Shown: piece after piece, positions 25,208 to 34,924 of the stretch | Layout: every line of letters begins with the position of its first letter | Numbering within the stretch: the stretch's first letter is position 1 | The notes under the pieces: generated by a model | Seen by the model: the letters and a program-made list of their open reading frames with translations, nothing else | Told to the model about the DNA's origin: nothing | Database searches by the model: none | From: Henriciella sp. | GTDB lineage: Bacteria > Pseudomonadota > Alphaproteobacteria > Caulobacterales > Hyphomonadaceae | Direction of reading: 5' to 3' | DNA length: 64,000 bases | NCBI GenBank assembly: GCA_017642885.1 | Contig: JAEPOM010000016.1 | Coordinates: 1 to 64,000 of the forward strand | Position numbers and translations under genes: made by a program

Positions 25208-26404
25208 ATGCTCAATGACCAACGGTTCGATGCACCGGTGATACATGTCGTATCCGAAAGCCCCCGCCTGGAAATGCTCCAGACGCGGCTTCGGCAAGCT
25301 GGCCTGCGGCCAGTTCCGGTGCGTGGATCTTACCTTCCACCAGATTCAGCCCCCGCCCTGATCGATAATCTGACCCACCGTAGCGAGTTTGACGGATTGG
25401 ATAATCGACTGATTGTCACCATCGGCAAGCAAGGCCTTTCTACGGTGCATAGCGATATCCACCTCGCCGATGTCGCCCAGATCGAATCGTTGCCGGCGCG
25501 GCTGGCCATTCGACAGCGCGAAAGTCAGCGTCAGCGCGAAATTCAATTGCGCGCCCGAACAGCTGAAAAGTTTGGAACCGGCACTGCTTCGGCAACCCCT
25601 GTCGGCCGCGCCCGTGTGCTGTGGCTTGGCCAGGACGCCCCGTTTCTGAACGCCATCAAGTCCAACCTCGCCGAAGCGCAAGTCACGCTCGTTGCCGCCA
25701 TAAGCCGGTTGACGGCGGAAGACTATCTCGCGAGCGGGCGGTTCCAGACTCTGGTCCTCTGCCCCGCTAGCGCCAACGACGAAGCGGCGAAACTTCTGAC
25801 CCGAGTAAAGTCGATGCAAATCGTCACAATCCCGCGCGTGGTATTGCTTCTTCGTCCTGAACTGGCTGGCCAAATTTCGAGCGAAGACATGTCCAACGCG
25901 GATGAGATTCTGGACCTGAGCTCGAACCTTGAAAGCATCGCCAACAATTTGCACGCCTTGTCCCATGAAGTATTGGTCGAACGCGATGCACATCAGATAC
26001 CCGCCGGTATGATTGAAGATCACGCGACGGGATTGGTCTCTCGGGAATATCTTGAATCGCATCTCGAAGCCCAAATGGAACAAGCCGATCGTCTGCTCAT
26101 CCCGCTCACTGTCGTCGCCTTCACGCTGACACCGGAACATGACATTCGCTCGGTTGCGCTGACAATCAAGTCGATGCTGCGCGACACAGATCTGGCCGCA
26201 CGCCTCGATTCCCAGCATGTTTGCATTACATTGCCTGAAACCTCTTATCGAGGGGCGGTCGTGCTATCGCGCCGTATCGAGGAAGCTGTGGGCGGACGTC
26301 TGTCTTGGCGCGCGATTGAGCGACGTCAGTTCCATACGCTGAAAACTCTGATCGGCGGCCTGACGGCAAAGTCGCCCTTCACGCGGCAGCGAACCGCATC
26401 CTAA
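25208..26404 (+). CDS. degenerate GGDEF-domain protein (receiver-like N-terminal region)
   Basis: A 398-residue cytoplasmic protein. The C-terminal part (about 265-385) aligns with GGDEF domains: TGLVSREYLESHLEAQMEQA, VVAFTL, SMLRDTDLAARL, CITLPETSYRGAVVLSRRI. The GG(D/E)EF active-site loop is replaced by LDSQHV, so diguanylate cyclase activity is unlikely. The N-terminal 250 residues look like one or two receiver-type folds with parts such as ARVLWLGQDAPFLNAIKSNL but lack an obvious phospho-acceptor Asp set. The protein may be a c-di-GMP-unresponsive regulator or a structural scaffold. It overlaps the convergent mfd stop by 4 nt. Confidence 0.7.
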   Translation: MLNDQRFDAPVIHVVSESPRLEMLQTRLRQAGLRPVPVRGSYLPPDSAPALIDNLTHRSEFDGLDNRLIVTIGKQGLSTVHSDIHLADVAQIESLPARLAIRQRESQRQREIQLRARTAEKFGTGTASATPVGRARVLWLGQDAPFLNAIKSNLAEAQVTLVAAISRLTAEDYLASGRFQTLVLCPASANDEAAKLLTRVKSMQIVTIPRVVLLLRPELAGQISSEDMSNADEILDLSSNLESIANNLHALSHEVLVERDAHQIPAGMIEDHATGLVSREYLESHLEAQMEQADRLLIPLTVVAFTLTPEHDIRSVALTIKSMLRDTDLAARLDSQHVCITLPETSYRGAVVLSRRIEEAVGGRLSWRAIERRQFHTLKTLIGGLTAKSPFTRQRTAS

Positions 26405-29400
26405 GCCGATACCGCCGTTGCGGCTAACTCAGTCAGCAGACCTTTAACAGATAACATTCGCGCGTCTGCATCGGCAGGCACGCCCATGATGACCAGCTTG
26501 CTGTCTGGGCGCAGCTTCATTTTTCCAGGCCGCGACCGGACCAACATCATAAGCTTGGCAGGGTCCACGGCGGTGTCTTCCCGGAACGTAAGCACGACAC
26601 CTTTAGGTCCAGCGTCGAGCTTGGAAATGCCAAGCGATTTGCACGTTACTTTGACGGCGGTGACATCGAGCAGTTGCTGGGTCTCTTTCGGCAAAGGTCC
26701 GAAACGGTCGATCAATTCGGCCGCAAAAGCCTCGCGCTCCTGCTCAGTCGCAAGATCGGCAAGCCGGCGATACAAGCCAAGGCGCACTCCAAGGTCTTCA
26801 ACATATCCTTCTGGAATAAGAACTGAGAGCCCCAGATTGATCTGCGGCGACCATTCGTCCGCCACATCATCAACATCGTTCGATCCGGACTGAAGCGCCT
26901 TGACCGCGTCTTCTAGCATCTGCTGGTAAAGCTCGACGCCGACTTCGCGAACATGTCCGGATTGCTGATCGCCCAAGAGGTTGCCGCCCCCGCGCATGTC
27001 CAGGTCATGACTGGCGAGCTGGAATCCAGCGCCAAGGCTGTCGAGCGATTGCAAAACGCGTAGTCGCCGTTCCGCGGATTGCGAGATCACCCGGTCTGCC
27101 GGGGTGGTCAGATAGGCATAAGCGCGCAGTTTTGATCGTCCGACACGGCCGCGAAGCTGGTAAAGCTGCGCCAGACCAAACCGATCTGCCTTGTGAATGA
27201 CCAGCGTGTTGGCGCGCGGAATATCAAGACCACTTTCGACAATCGTGGTCGAGAGCAGCACGTCATACTCGCCCTCGTAAAACGCCGTCATCAGGTCTTC
27301 GAGTTCGCCGGCCGGCATCTGGCCATGGGCCACGCAGAACTTCACTTCCGGGACGTTCGATCTGAGGAAGTTCTCCAGGTAATCCAGGTCTGAAATGCGC
27401 GGCGCAACATAGTAGCTTTGGCCGCCGCGATACTTTTCACGCAGCAGCGCTTCGCGGACCGTGACGGTATCGAATTCAGTGACATACGTGCGCACCGCAA
27501 GACGGTCGACGGGAGGTGTCGCAATGATAGAAAGATCACGGATCCCCGTGAGCGCCATTTGCAGCGTGCGGGGGATCGGCGTCGCCGACAAGGTCAGGAC
27601 GTGCACGTCTGCCTTCAGTTCTTTCAAACGCTCTTTGTGCTTCACCCCAAAACGCTGTTCCTCATCAACGATGAGCAGACCCAGCCGTTTGAACTCGACA
27701 TTCTTAGCCAGCAACGCGTGAGTGCCGATGACGACATCAACCGTCCCGTTCGTCATACCCGCTTTCGTTTCATTCGCCTCTTTTGCTGACACGAAACGCG
27801 ACAGCGGACGGACATTGAGCGGCCAACCTGCGAACCGTGCTGCGAACGTATTATAGTGCTGCCGGGCCAACAGCGTTGTCGGCGCGATGATCGCCACTTG
27901 TTGCCCAGCCATTGCGGCGACAAAAGCCGCACGCAGCGCAACTTCGGTTTTGCCAAATCCGACATCACCGCAAACCAGGCGGTCCATTGGCTTTCCGGAT
28001 GACAAGTCCGACAATGCATCTTCGATGGCGTTCAACTGGTCATCGGTCTCTTCATATGGGAAGCGCGCCGCGAACTCTTCGTACAAGCCATCTCCGGTTA
28101 CGACGGAATCGGCTTTCTTCATCTCGCGGGCCGCCGCGATAGCCATGAGCTCGGCCGCCATTTCGAGGATTTTCTTCTTGGCTTTCGCCTTGCGGGTCTG
28201 CCAGCCAGCACCGCCGAGCGCGTCAATCGCGCTCTCGGCATCTTCGCTGCCATACCGACTGATCAGATCGATATTCTCAACCGGCAGGAAAACCTTGTCG
28301 CCTTTGCTATAGCCAAGCTCCAGGCAATCATGCGCCGCCCCTGCCAGGTCGAGCGTTTTCAGCCCGACATAGCGCCCGACGCCGTGGTCAACGTGAACCA
28401 CCAAATCACCGGGGTTGAGACTTCCCGCCTCTGCTATGAAGTTCGCAGCCTTGCGCTTGCGGCGCGGAGCCGCGAGGCGGTCTCCCAGAATATCCGGCTC
28501 GCCAATGATAACGAGGTCATCGGTCTCAAAGCCACTCTCCAGCGGCAGCTCACAGATTGCGATCTCGGCCTGTTTCGCAGCTTCGAGCGAGTAAATTCGC
28601 GTCGCATCGGGAAGGCCGTGATCTTCCAGAACCCCTTCGAGGCGACTGGCTGAGCCTTCCGTCCAGGCGCCGAAGATGATGGTTTTTCCAGCATCATGTT
28701 TGCCCTTTGCGTGGGCGGCGGCAACTTCGAAAATATTGACCTCAGGCTGGGCACGCTCTGGCGCAAAGTCACGCCCCTGCGCGCCGCCAAGGTCCAAGCC
28801 CCCTTCCCCAGAACCGCTATGGAACCGAGCGACGCCGCGTGTTTGCAACGCCTCAGTCAGCTCTTTCTCCGTCAGATAGAGATGGTCGGGCGGCAATACC
28901 CGGGCTTGGCGCTCTTCACCCGCCGCTTCGAGCCTCGCTTCATAATAATCCTTGGCCTGCGCCAAGCGTTCACCCGCCGCCTCTGCGGACAAAGCGCCAA
29001 GCCCGATCAGGACCCCAGGGCCAAGATAGTCGAACAGCGTTTGCAAGCGGTCATGAAACAGCGACAACCAGCTTTCGATACCGCCGCGGCGGATCTCCGC
29101 TCGGGCGGCCTCATACATCGGGTCACCGACGGGCGATCCCAGCGCTTCCAGATAGCGCGTCCGGAACAATCCAAGCGTTTGCTCATTGAACAAAACTTCC
29201 GAAACCGGAGCGAGCGCGACACGGTTCAGGACGCGGGTCGAGATCTGTGTTTCCGGATCGAACGCCTTGATCGTCTCGATTTCATCGCCGAACAGGTCGA
29301 GGCGAACTGGCTCGTCACCGATTGGCGGATATATGTCCACCTTGCCGCCTCGGATCGAATACTCGCCTTTCTCCGATACGGACGCAACGCGAATGTATCC

Positions 29401-29850
29401 ATTGATCGCGAGATATGAGGACAGCTCATCCTGCTGTATTCTGCCGCCTGTATATACGGAGAGCGAGCTGGCGCGCATCGTCTCAATTGGCGGCACCCGC
29501 TGGACCAAAGAGCTCGCCGTCGTGATGACGAGGCACGGTTCTGCATTTGCCGCACGCTGAGCAAGAAACGCCAATCCCGCACATCGCGCAGCAGCGACGG
29601 CGGGCGATGGACTAACCCGGTCATAAGGTAGAACGTCCCATCCCGGCAGGCGCACAATCTCGAGCGAGGGGCGGTAGAACTGCGCCAATTTGAACGCCGT
29701 CGCCGCCTGCTTGTCATCCCGCGCGACATACAGAGCTGCAGAGCCGCGCTCGTCCAACGCCTCAATCAGGCGCAACACGTCAAGCCCGAACGGCGCTCCA
29801 TAAACGGAAGCCGGGCTGGAGAGATTAGACAGCATCGAGACCGGGCTCAT
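26401..29850 (-). CDS. mfd: transcription-repair coupling factor
   Basis: Mfd displaces RNA polymerase stalled at DNA lesions and recruits UvrAB. The 1149-residue length is normal. Order of domains: UvrB-like N-terminal part (GWDVLPYDRVSPSP), RNA-polymerase-interaction domain (GDLVVHVDHGVGRYVGL), superfamily 2 translocase with Walker A CGDVGFGKTEVALRAAF, the DEEQ box VDEEQRFGVKHKE, SATPIPRTLQMA, and QLRGRVGRS, then a C-terminal TRCF domain. GGAGAG lies before ATG 29850. The single-gene unit converges with the degenerate GGDEF gene and diverges from dnaB. Confidence 0.97.
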   Translation of the reverse strand: MSPVSMLSNLSSPASVYGAPFGLDVLRLIEALDERGSAALYVARDDKQAATAFKLAQFYRPSLEIVRLPGWDVLPYDRVSPSPAVAAARCAGLAFLAQRAANAEPCLVITTASSLVQRVPPIETMRASSLSVYTGGRIQQDELSSYLAINGYIRVASVSEKGEYSIRGGKVDIYPPIGDEPVRLDLFGDEIETIKAFDPETQISTRVLNRVALAPVSEVLFNEQTLGLFRTRYLEALGSPVGDPMYEAARAEIRRGGIESWLSLFHDRLQTLFDYLGPGVLIGLGALSAEAAGERLAQAKDYYEARLEAAGEERQARVLPPDHLYLTEKELTEALQTRGVARFHSGSGEGGLDLGGAQGRDFAPERAQPEVNIFEVAAAHAKGKHDAGKTIIFGAWTEGSASRLEGVLEDHGLPDATRIYSLEAAKQAEIAICELPLESGFETDDLVIIGEPDILGDRLAAPRRKRKAANFIAEAGSLNPGDLVVHVDHGVGRYVGLKTLDLAGAAHDCLELGYSKGDKVFLPVENIDLISRYGSEDAESAIDALGGAGWQTRKAKAKKKILEMAAELMAIAAAREMKKADSVVTGDGLYEEFAARFPYEETDDQLNAIEDALSDLSSGKPMDRLVCGDVGFGKTEVALRAAFVAAMAGQQVAIIAPTTLLARQHYNTFAARFAGWPLNVRPLSRFVSAKEANETKAGMTNGTVDVVIGTHALLAKNVEFKRLGLLIVDEEQRFGVKHKERLKELKADVHVLTLSATPIPRTLQMALTGIRDLSIIATPPVDRLAVRTYVTEFDTVTVREALLREKYRGGQSYYVAPRISDLDYLENFLRSNVPEVKFCVAHGQMPAGELEDLMTAFYEGEYDVLLSTTIVESGLDIPRANTLVIHKADRFGLAQLYQLRGRVGRSKLRAYAYLTTPADRVISQSAERRLRVLQSLDSLGAGFQLASHDLDMRGGGNLLGDQQSGHVREVGVELYQQMLEDAVKALQSGSNDVDDVADEWSPQINLGLSVLIPEGYVEDLGVRLGLYRRLADLATEQEREAFAAELIDRFGPLPKETQQLLDVTAVKVTCKSLGISKLDAGPKGVVLTFREDTAVDPAKLMMLVRSRPGKMKLRPDSKLVIMGVPADADARMLSVKGLLTELAATAVSA

Positions 29851-29980
29851 GAAGAAAGCTCTCCGCGGAGTTTTGGTGAATCAAATCAGAGCGAAGGGCG
29901 CTACATAGCGTATAGAATCAGAAACGCCACCCGATGCGTTGCAGCCACCATTTCCGTGCAATAATGCAGGCGTGGTCAAC

Positions 29981-29989
29981 TGTGGATAA
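29981..29989 (-). promoter_or_regulatory. DnaA box upstream of dnaB
   Basis: TGTGGATAA reads TTATCCACA on the minus strand, an exact match to the DnaA-box consensus TTATNCACA. It is 73 nt before the dnaB start in the mfd-dnaB divergent gap and is flanked by CAACT/AGTTG. A single 9-mer can arise by chance, but the position in front of the replicative helicase gene is suggestive. Confidence 0.45.
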
Positions 29990-30061
29990 GTTGCATGAAG
30001 TCCGTGGGTTTCCTGCATCCGGGGGATGATCAAAACTCATAACTATGGTTAACACTTGCGC

Positions 30062-31564
30062 ATGAGCACTGCTATCTCACCCCTTCCGGAATCGGATGAA
30101 CCTGGACGCGAACTGCCGCACAATTTGTCTGCAGAGGCCGCCGTCATCGGGTCGATCCTGTATGATAATAACGCGTTTCAGCGCGTCTCTGACTTTCTAC
30201 GTCCGGGTGATTTTTACGCACCCGCACATCAGGAGATCTTTGAAGCCTGCATGATGCTCATTCAAAATGGTCGCGTGGCGGATGGTGTCACCTTGCGCGA
30301 ACAGTTTGAGAAGGATGAGCGGCTGACTCAGATCGGCGGCGCGCAATACCTCGCTGACCTGCTCGACAGCGCTGCGTTCGGACCAGAGGTCCAGGACTAT
30401 GCGCGCATTATCCGCGACCTCGCGATGCGCCGGGAGCTCATCGATATTGGCGCCGGAGTTCAGTCGCGTGCGCAGCATCACGACCGAGAAGTTGATGGCA
30501 CGCAACAGATTGAGCTGGCCGAGCGCGAGCTATTCTCCCTGGCCGAACGTGGATCCACCGGACGCGGCTTCTCCACCTTCTCGGAAGCACTAACCGAGTC
30601 CCTGCAAATGGCGGAAGCCGCCTTCAAGCGTGAGGGCAAGATTGCAGGCATTGCGACGCTTCTGGACGATCTCGATCACAAGATGGGCGGGCTGCATAAA
30701 TCCGATCTGATCATCCTCGCAGGTCGTCCCTCGATGGGTAAGACGTCGCTGGTCACCAATATCGCTTACAATGTCGCTGCAAGTTATCGCGGTGAGAAAC
30801 AAGAAGACGGTTCGACCAAGACCATGGATGGCGGCAAGGTCGCTTTCTTCTCTCTGGAAATGTCATCAGAGCAGCTCGCAACTCGGATTTTGGCTGAGCG
30901 CACCAGCATCAACGCACACAAGATCAGACAGGGCGATCTCGATAAGAACGATTTCGAAACCCTGCGCGAAGCGACCGAAGAACTGCAAAACCTGCCGCTC
31001 TATATCGATGACCAGGGCGGCATCTCGGTCAGCCAACTAGCCGCCCGCGCGCGCCGTCTGCAGCGCGCACAAGGGATAGACCTGATCGTTATCGACTACC
31101 TTCAGCTGCTCACTGGCACGTCCGGTAAGTCAGATGTGAACCGGGTCCAGGAAATCACCCAGATCACAACGACGCTGAAGGCGCTTGCTAAAGAACTCCA
31201 CGTCCCTGTGATCGCGCTGTCCCAGCTGTCGCGTCAGGTCGAACAGCGTGACGATAAACGCCCACAACTCTCTGACTTGCGTGAATCTGGTTCGATCGAG
31301 CAAGACGCTGACGTGGTGATGTTTGTCTATCGCGAGAGCTACTATCTCGAGCGAACTGAACCGCAGGCAGATGGCGGCGATCCGGCGGCGGCTGATAAGT
31401 GGGCCTCCTGGCGACAACGCATGGACGAGGTATACGGAACTGCAGAAGTCATTCTCGGCAAACAGCGCCACGGTCCTATCGGCAAAGTGGTTCTCACGTT
31501 CGACGCCAATGTGACGCGTTTCGGCAACCTCGCACGACCATCGCAGAGTGCATTTGAGGAATAG
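30062..31564 (+). CDS. dnaB: replicative DNA helicase
   Basis: The 500-residue DnaB hexameric helicase that unwinds DNA at the replication fork. N-terminal domain: LPHNLSAEAAVIGSILYDNN. RecA-like domain: Walker A ILAGRPSMGKTSLVTNIAYN, Walker B LIVIDYLQLL, and RPQLSDLRESGSIEQDADVV. An insertion between Walker A and the next strand (SYRGEKQEDGSTKTMDGG) is common in Alphaproteobacteria. ATG 30062 is preferred to a TTG at 30056. No intein is present. The alr gene follows 38 nt later. Confidence 0.97.
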   Translation: MSTAISPLPESDEPGRELPHNLSAEAAVIGSILYDNNAFQRVSDFLRPGDFYAPAHQEIFEACMMLIQNGRVADGVTLREQFEKDERLTQIGGAQYLADLLDSAAFGPEVQDYARIIRDLAMRRELIDIGAGVQSRAQHHDREVDGTQQIELAERELFSLAERGSTGRGFSTFSEALTESLQMAEAAFKREGKIAGIATLLDDLDHKMGGLHKSDLIILAGRPSMGKTSLVTNIAYNVAASYRGEKQEDGSTKTMDGGKVAFFSLEMSSEQLATRILAERTSINAHKIRQGDLDKNDFETLREATEELQNLPLYIDDQGGISVSQLAARARRLQRAQGIDLIVIDYLQLLTGTSGKSDVNRVQEITQITTTLKALAKELHVPVIALSQLSRQVEQRDDKRPQLSDLRESGSIEQDADVVMFVYRESYYLERTEPQADGGDPAAADKWASWRQRMDEVYGTAEVILGKQRHGPIGKVVLTFDANVTRFGNLARPSQSAFEE

Positions 31565-31602
31565 GCCTTACATCTGCCGCAAAGCGCTGTAATCCGGCGC
31601 GT

Positions 31603-32679
31603 ATGAGCCTGAGACCACGCGCCCATATCCATCTGTCCAATATCGCCGACAATTGGCGCACGGTTAGCGCTGCGCAAGTGGGCGGCGTAACGGCTGCGGT
31701 CATCAAGGCGGACGCCTATGGACATGGCTTGCCGCACGTTGCGGCGACCTTGCATGATGCAGGGTGCGACCACTTTTTCGTCGCCCACATTCATGAAGCA
31801 GAAGTGACGCGCGCGACACTGGGCAGCCATCCGAATATTTATGTCCTGAACGGTCCCTCCCCGGATGAAGAAGCGCTTTACCGCGAGAACGCGCTCATCC
31901 CGGTGATCAATTCCAGTTTTCAGTTCCGGACAATGGCGGACTGGCTGGTCGACGGCGTGAAGATGCCTCGCGGTTACGTCCTGCACTTTGACACCGGCAT
32001 GAACCGGCTGGGTCTGCCGCCAAAGGACGCCCACGATCTCGCAGCGGCGAGTGAAGCCCAGGACCCCGTTTTGATCATCTCGCATCTGGCTTGTTCTGAA
32101 GATGCGAGCGCGATGATGAACGCGCATCAACTTGAGGCGCTCAAGACACTCTCCAATGCATTTCCGGATGTACCGCTCAGCCTCAGCAATTCTGGCGGCG
32201 TCTGGCTGGGCGCCGACTATCACCAGACGCTGACCCGGCCTGGTATTGCACTCTATGGCGGCGGGCATCCGCCAGAAGGCCTAATTCTTAAGCCCGGACT
32301 GACTCTCGAAGCCCCAATTCTTCAGGTTCGCCAGCTCGAAGCCGGAGACACGGTTGGCTATGGCGCCACATGGCGGGCGACCGAGCCCACATTAGTTGCA
32401 ACGCTGGCAATCGGCTATGGTGACGGGTTTCCGCGGTCTGCCTCAAACAAGAGCTTTGCGATCCTGGGCAAGAAGCGTTGTCCGATTATCGGGCGTGTCT
32501 CGATGGATTTGATTACTGTTGACGTCACAAATGCCGCGGACCTTGCACGTCCCGGTGTTTATGCCCAATTGATCGGGCCTGACGCTCCTTTAGAAGAACA
32601 AGCCGCCCTGGCGGGCACCATTGGTTACGAACTCACCACAGGACTGACGCCTCGTGTCAAACGCATCTACGAAAGCTAA
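31603..32679 (+). CDS. alr: alanine racemase
   Basis: A 358-residue PLP enzyme that makes D-alanine for peptidoglycan. The PLP lysine is Lys35 in AAVIKADAYGHG. The catalytic tyrosine region VGYGATW and IGYGDGFPRS follow, and GRVSMDLITVDVT is the C-terminal signature. Its end overlaps the mlaE start by 26 nt. The dnaB-alr-mlaE-mlaF order suggests one transcript. The Shine-Dalgarno sequence is weak. Confidence 0.95.
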   Translation: MSLRPRAHIHLSNIADNWRTVSAAQVGGVTAAVIKADAYGHGLPHVAATLHDAGCDHFFVAHIHEAEVTRATLGSHPNIYVLNGPSPDEEALYRENALIPVINSSFQFRTMADWLVDGVKMPRGYVLHFDTGMNRLGLPPKDAHDLAAASEAQDPVLIISHLACSEDASAMMNAHQLEALKTLSNAFPDVPLSLSNSGGVWLGADYHQTLTRPGIALYGGGHPPEGLILKPGLTLEAPILQVRQLEAGDTVGYGATWRATEPTLVATLAIGYGDGFPRSASNKSFAILGKKRCPIIGRVSMDLITVDVTNAADLARPGVYAQLIGPDAPLEEQAALAGTIGYELTTGLTPRVKRIYES

Positions 32680-33469
32680 ATCGGGTTTCCCCAATCCGCT
32701 CCAATGGCTCGGCGGCGCAACGCTGGCCATGCTGGGCGAGATGGGTCGTCTCTCGATTTTCACCGCGAAAACCATGGGTGCGAGCTTTAGCCCGCGTTGG
32801 TACCCGTCTCAGATCATCCGGCAAATGATCGCGATTGGTTTCTACAGCCTGCCTGTGGTCGGTCTATCCGCGATCTTTATCGGCGCTGCGCTTGCTCTGA
32901 ACATCTATTCTGGCGGCAGCCGGTTTGGCGCGGAGCAATTCGTTCCGAACATTGTCGTCCTCGGCATCACCCGCGAGCTCGGCGTCACGATTACCGGCTT
33001 GATGCTGGCCGGGCGTGTCTCTGCCGGAATCGCGGCGGAGATTGGCGCCATGCGCGTCACCGAACAGATCGACGCGCTGAAGACGCTGAGCGCCAATCCA
33101 TTTCGTTATCTGTACGCGCCGCGCTTTCTGGCCGGGATCCTAACCCTGCCCATTCTGGTCCTGATTGCCGACGTCATCGGGGTCATGGGCGGCTGGGCCG
33201 TCAGTACGTTAGGGCTCGGCTTCGACTCAACCACTTATTTGCGCAACACAATCGATTTCCTGACCTGGCAGGACGTGACAGTCGGCCTGATCAAGGCGGT
33301 AGTCTTCGGCGGCGTGATCGCGATCCTCGGCTGTTATCACGGAGACAAGTCCACGGCTGGCGCGACAGGCGTTGGTCGCGCTGCGACCTTTGCGATGGTC
33401 GGCGCTGCGGTCCTGATCCTTGCGTTCAACTACCTCATCTCAACCGTCCTGGTGGATTTCGGATCATGA
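32654..33469 (+). CDS. mlaE: MlaE-type ABC transporter permease
   Basis: A 271-residue integral membrane protein of the MlaE family, the permease of the ABC system that moves phospholipids between the inner and outer membrane to keep outer-membrane asymmetry. Family signatures are ALALNIYSGGSRFGAEQFVP, ELGVTITGLMLAGRVSAGIA and EIGAMRVTEQIDALKTLSAN. There are about five membrane helices. The start is GTG 32654, inside the end of alr. It overlaps mlaF by 4 nt (ATGA). No MCE-domain mlaD follows here, so the rest of the system must lie elsewhere. Confidence 0.92.
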   Translation: MSNASTKAKSGFPNPLQWLGGATLAMLGEMGRLSIFTAKTMGASFSPRWYPSQIIRQMIAIGFYSLPVVGLSAIFIGAALALNIYSGGSRFGAEQFVPNIVVLGITRELGVTITGLMLAGRVSAGIAAEIGAMRVTEQIDALKTLSANPFRYLYAPRFLAGILTLPILVLIADVIGVMGGWAVSTLGLGFDSTTYLRNTIDFLTWQDVTVGLIKAVVFGGVIAILGCYHGDKSTAGATGVGRAATFAMVGAAVLILAFNYLISTVLVDFGS

Positions 33470-34233
33470 GCACGAAACCTCTTCTCGAACTGAAGGACGT
33501 GCATAAGTCCTTTGGCCCCAAACAAGTCCTGAAGGGCGTGGATATCGACGTCGCTCCGGGCAAATCCCTGGTTGTGCTGGGAGGCTCAGGTTCGGGCAAA
33601 TCGGTCATGCTCAAGAATGCGCTTGGCCTGATGACGCCAAACCAGGGGAAAATCCTGTTCGATGGTGAAGACGTCACTCATGATCAGGGCAAAACCCGTG
33701 AGGCGATGCGCGCGCGCATCGGCATGTTGTTCCAGTCAGCGGCTTTGTTCGACAGCCTGACCGTGTGGGAGAACATAGCCTTCAGACTGCTAAATGCGGA
33801 CGGCATGAAGCGCAAAGAAGCCAAGGAACGCGCCATCGAAACACTGAAGCAGGTTCGCCTCGGATCCGACGTCGCTGATCTCACCCCAGCCGAAATCTCA
33901 GGCGGCATGCAAAAGCGGGTTGGCCTCGCTCGCGCTATCGCCTCGCGCCCGGAACTGATTTTCTTTGACGAGCCAACCACCGGCCTCGACCCAATAACCG
34001 CGGACGCCATCAACGACCTGATCGTTGAGCAAACCAAAGCCCTCGGCGCTGCAGCGATATCGATCACCCATGATATGGCGAGCGCGCGCAAGATTGCCGA
34101 TGAGATCGCCATGCTGTTCGAGGGCAAGATCATCTGGCGCGGCCCGGCAAGCATGATTGACGACAGCGGCAACGCTCATGTCGATCAATTCGTGCACGGA
34201 CGCGCAGACGGCCCGATCCAACCCGCACTATAG
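33466..34233 (+). CDS. mlaF: MlaF-type ABC transporter ATP-binding protein
   Basis: A 255-residue ATPase that pairs with the MlaE permease. Walker A GGSGSGKS, the Q-loop LFQSAALFDSLTVWENIAF, the ABC signature ISGGMQKRVGLARAIA, and Walker B LIFFDEPTTGLDPITA are all intact, followed by the switch His in SITHDMASARKIAD. The start ATG overlaps the mlaE stop. A longer open frame reaching back to 32797 is out of phase with mlaE and only passes through it; that part is not real coding sequence. Confidence 0.93.
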   Translation: MSTKPLLELKDVHKSFGPKQVLKGVDIDVAPGKSLVVLGGSGSGKSVMLKNALGLMTPNQGKILFDGEDVTHDQGKTREAMRARIGMLFQSAALFDSLTVWENIAFRLLNADGMKRKEAKERAIETLKQVRLGSDVADLTPAEISGGMQKRVGLARAIASRPELIFFDEPTTGLDPITADAINDLIVEQTKALGAAAISITHDMASARKIADEIAMLFEGKIIWRGPASMIDDSGNAHVDQFVHGRADGPIQPAL

Positions 34234-34300
34234 CTACCGGCTTACCCTCTGACACAGCTTCGGCTAAGCTGACCCTCGAGAGATCTGAGGGGATTGGGCA

Positions 34301-34924
34301 ATGTTGGAATTTATCAAATACGCGTCCGTAGCATTTACCGCGACCACCGCGGTCGTGACGGGCTGGATGCAGTACGAGAAATTCAGACTGGATGGGGAAT
34401 GGCAAATCGACACCTGTACGGAGACGGCAGACCTTTCAACATATCAAGGGCTGCATCTGGCCTGGCGGGTGTTTCTGTCAGATGACCCGCTCGCTGCGCC
34501 GGTGGTGGGGAACGGTGAAAAAGTCGAAGAGGCGTTCCAGCTAATCGCACCAAGAGGGCGGTTTCCGGTGAGCTTCGTCGGCACGAAGGAAATCAATCGT
34601 GTCTCTCTGACCGGCCGGTTCGAAGGCGCGCGCCGAGCCTCGACGGGGCGGTTTGAACTCGCACCAACTTTGACGCGCAGGACCTGGTCGGGATACCTGC
34701 CCTTCTATCAGCGCAACGTGAATGTGCTTGAGGGCACGTTCGCGCTGACCGCAGGCAATGCCCGCGGCACCGCGCGGGCCGTTCGCTTGATCGAGGGGAA
34801 GCCTGTAGCTGCCGAACCATTTGCCTGCGAAGGCGTAGCCACGCAGATACCGCCCGCCGTGGAGGAAGCGTCAGAGCCAGATCAAGATCCGGATACTGTT
34901 GAGGCTGTGCCTGACGAAAACTAG
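34301..34924 (+). CDS. membrane-anchored or exported protein, unknown function
   Basis: A 207-residue protein with a hydrophobic N-terminus (LEFIKYASVAFTATTAVVTG) that could be a signal anchor. The rest looks beta-rich and ends in an acidic, proline-rich tail (VEEASEPDQDPDTVEAVPDE). No family recognised. GGGGATTGGG lies just before ATG 34301. It follows mlaF by 67 nt and may be co-transcribed, but it is not an MCE (MlaD) protein. It ends convergently with the leucine dehydrogenase gene, sharing 4 nt. Confidence 0.6.
   Translation: MLEFIKYASVAFTATTAVVTGWMQYEKFRLDGEWQIDTCTETADLSTYQGLHLAWRVFLSDDPLAAPVVGNGEKVEEAFQLIAPRGRFPVSFVGTKEINRVSLTGRFEGARRASTGRFELAPTLTRRTWSGYLPFYQRNVNVLEGTFALTAGNARGTARAVRLIEGKPVAAEPFACEGVATQIPPAVEEASEPDQDPDTVEAVPDEN

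Noticed and set aside
32797-33465. N-terminal extension of the MlaF frame
   Set aside because: Runs out of phase through mlaE and gives an Arg/His-rich sequence with no family resemblance; MlaF starts at 33466.
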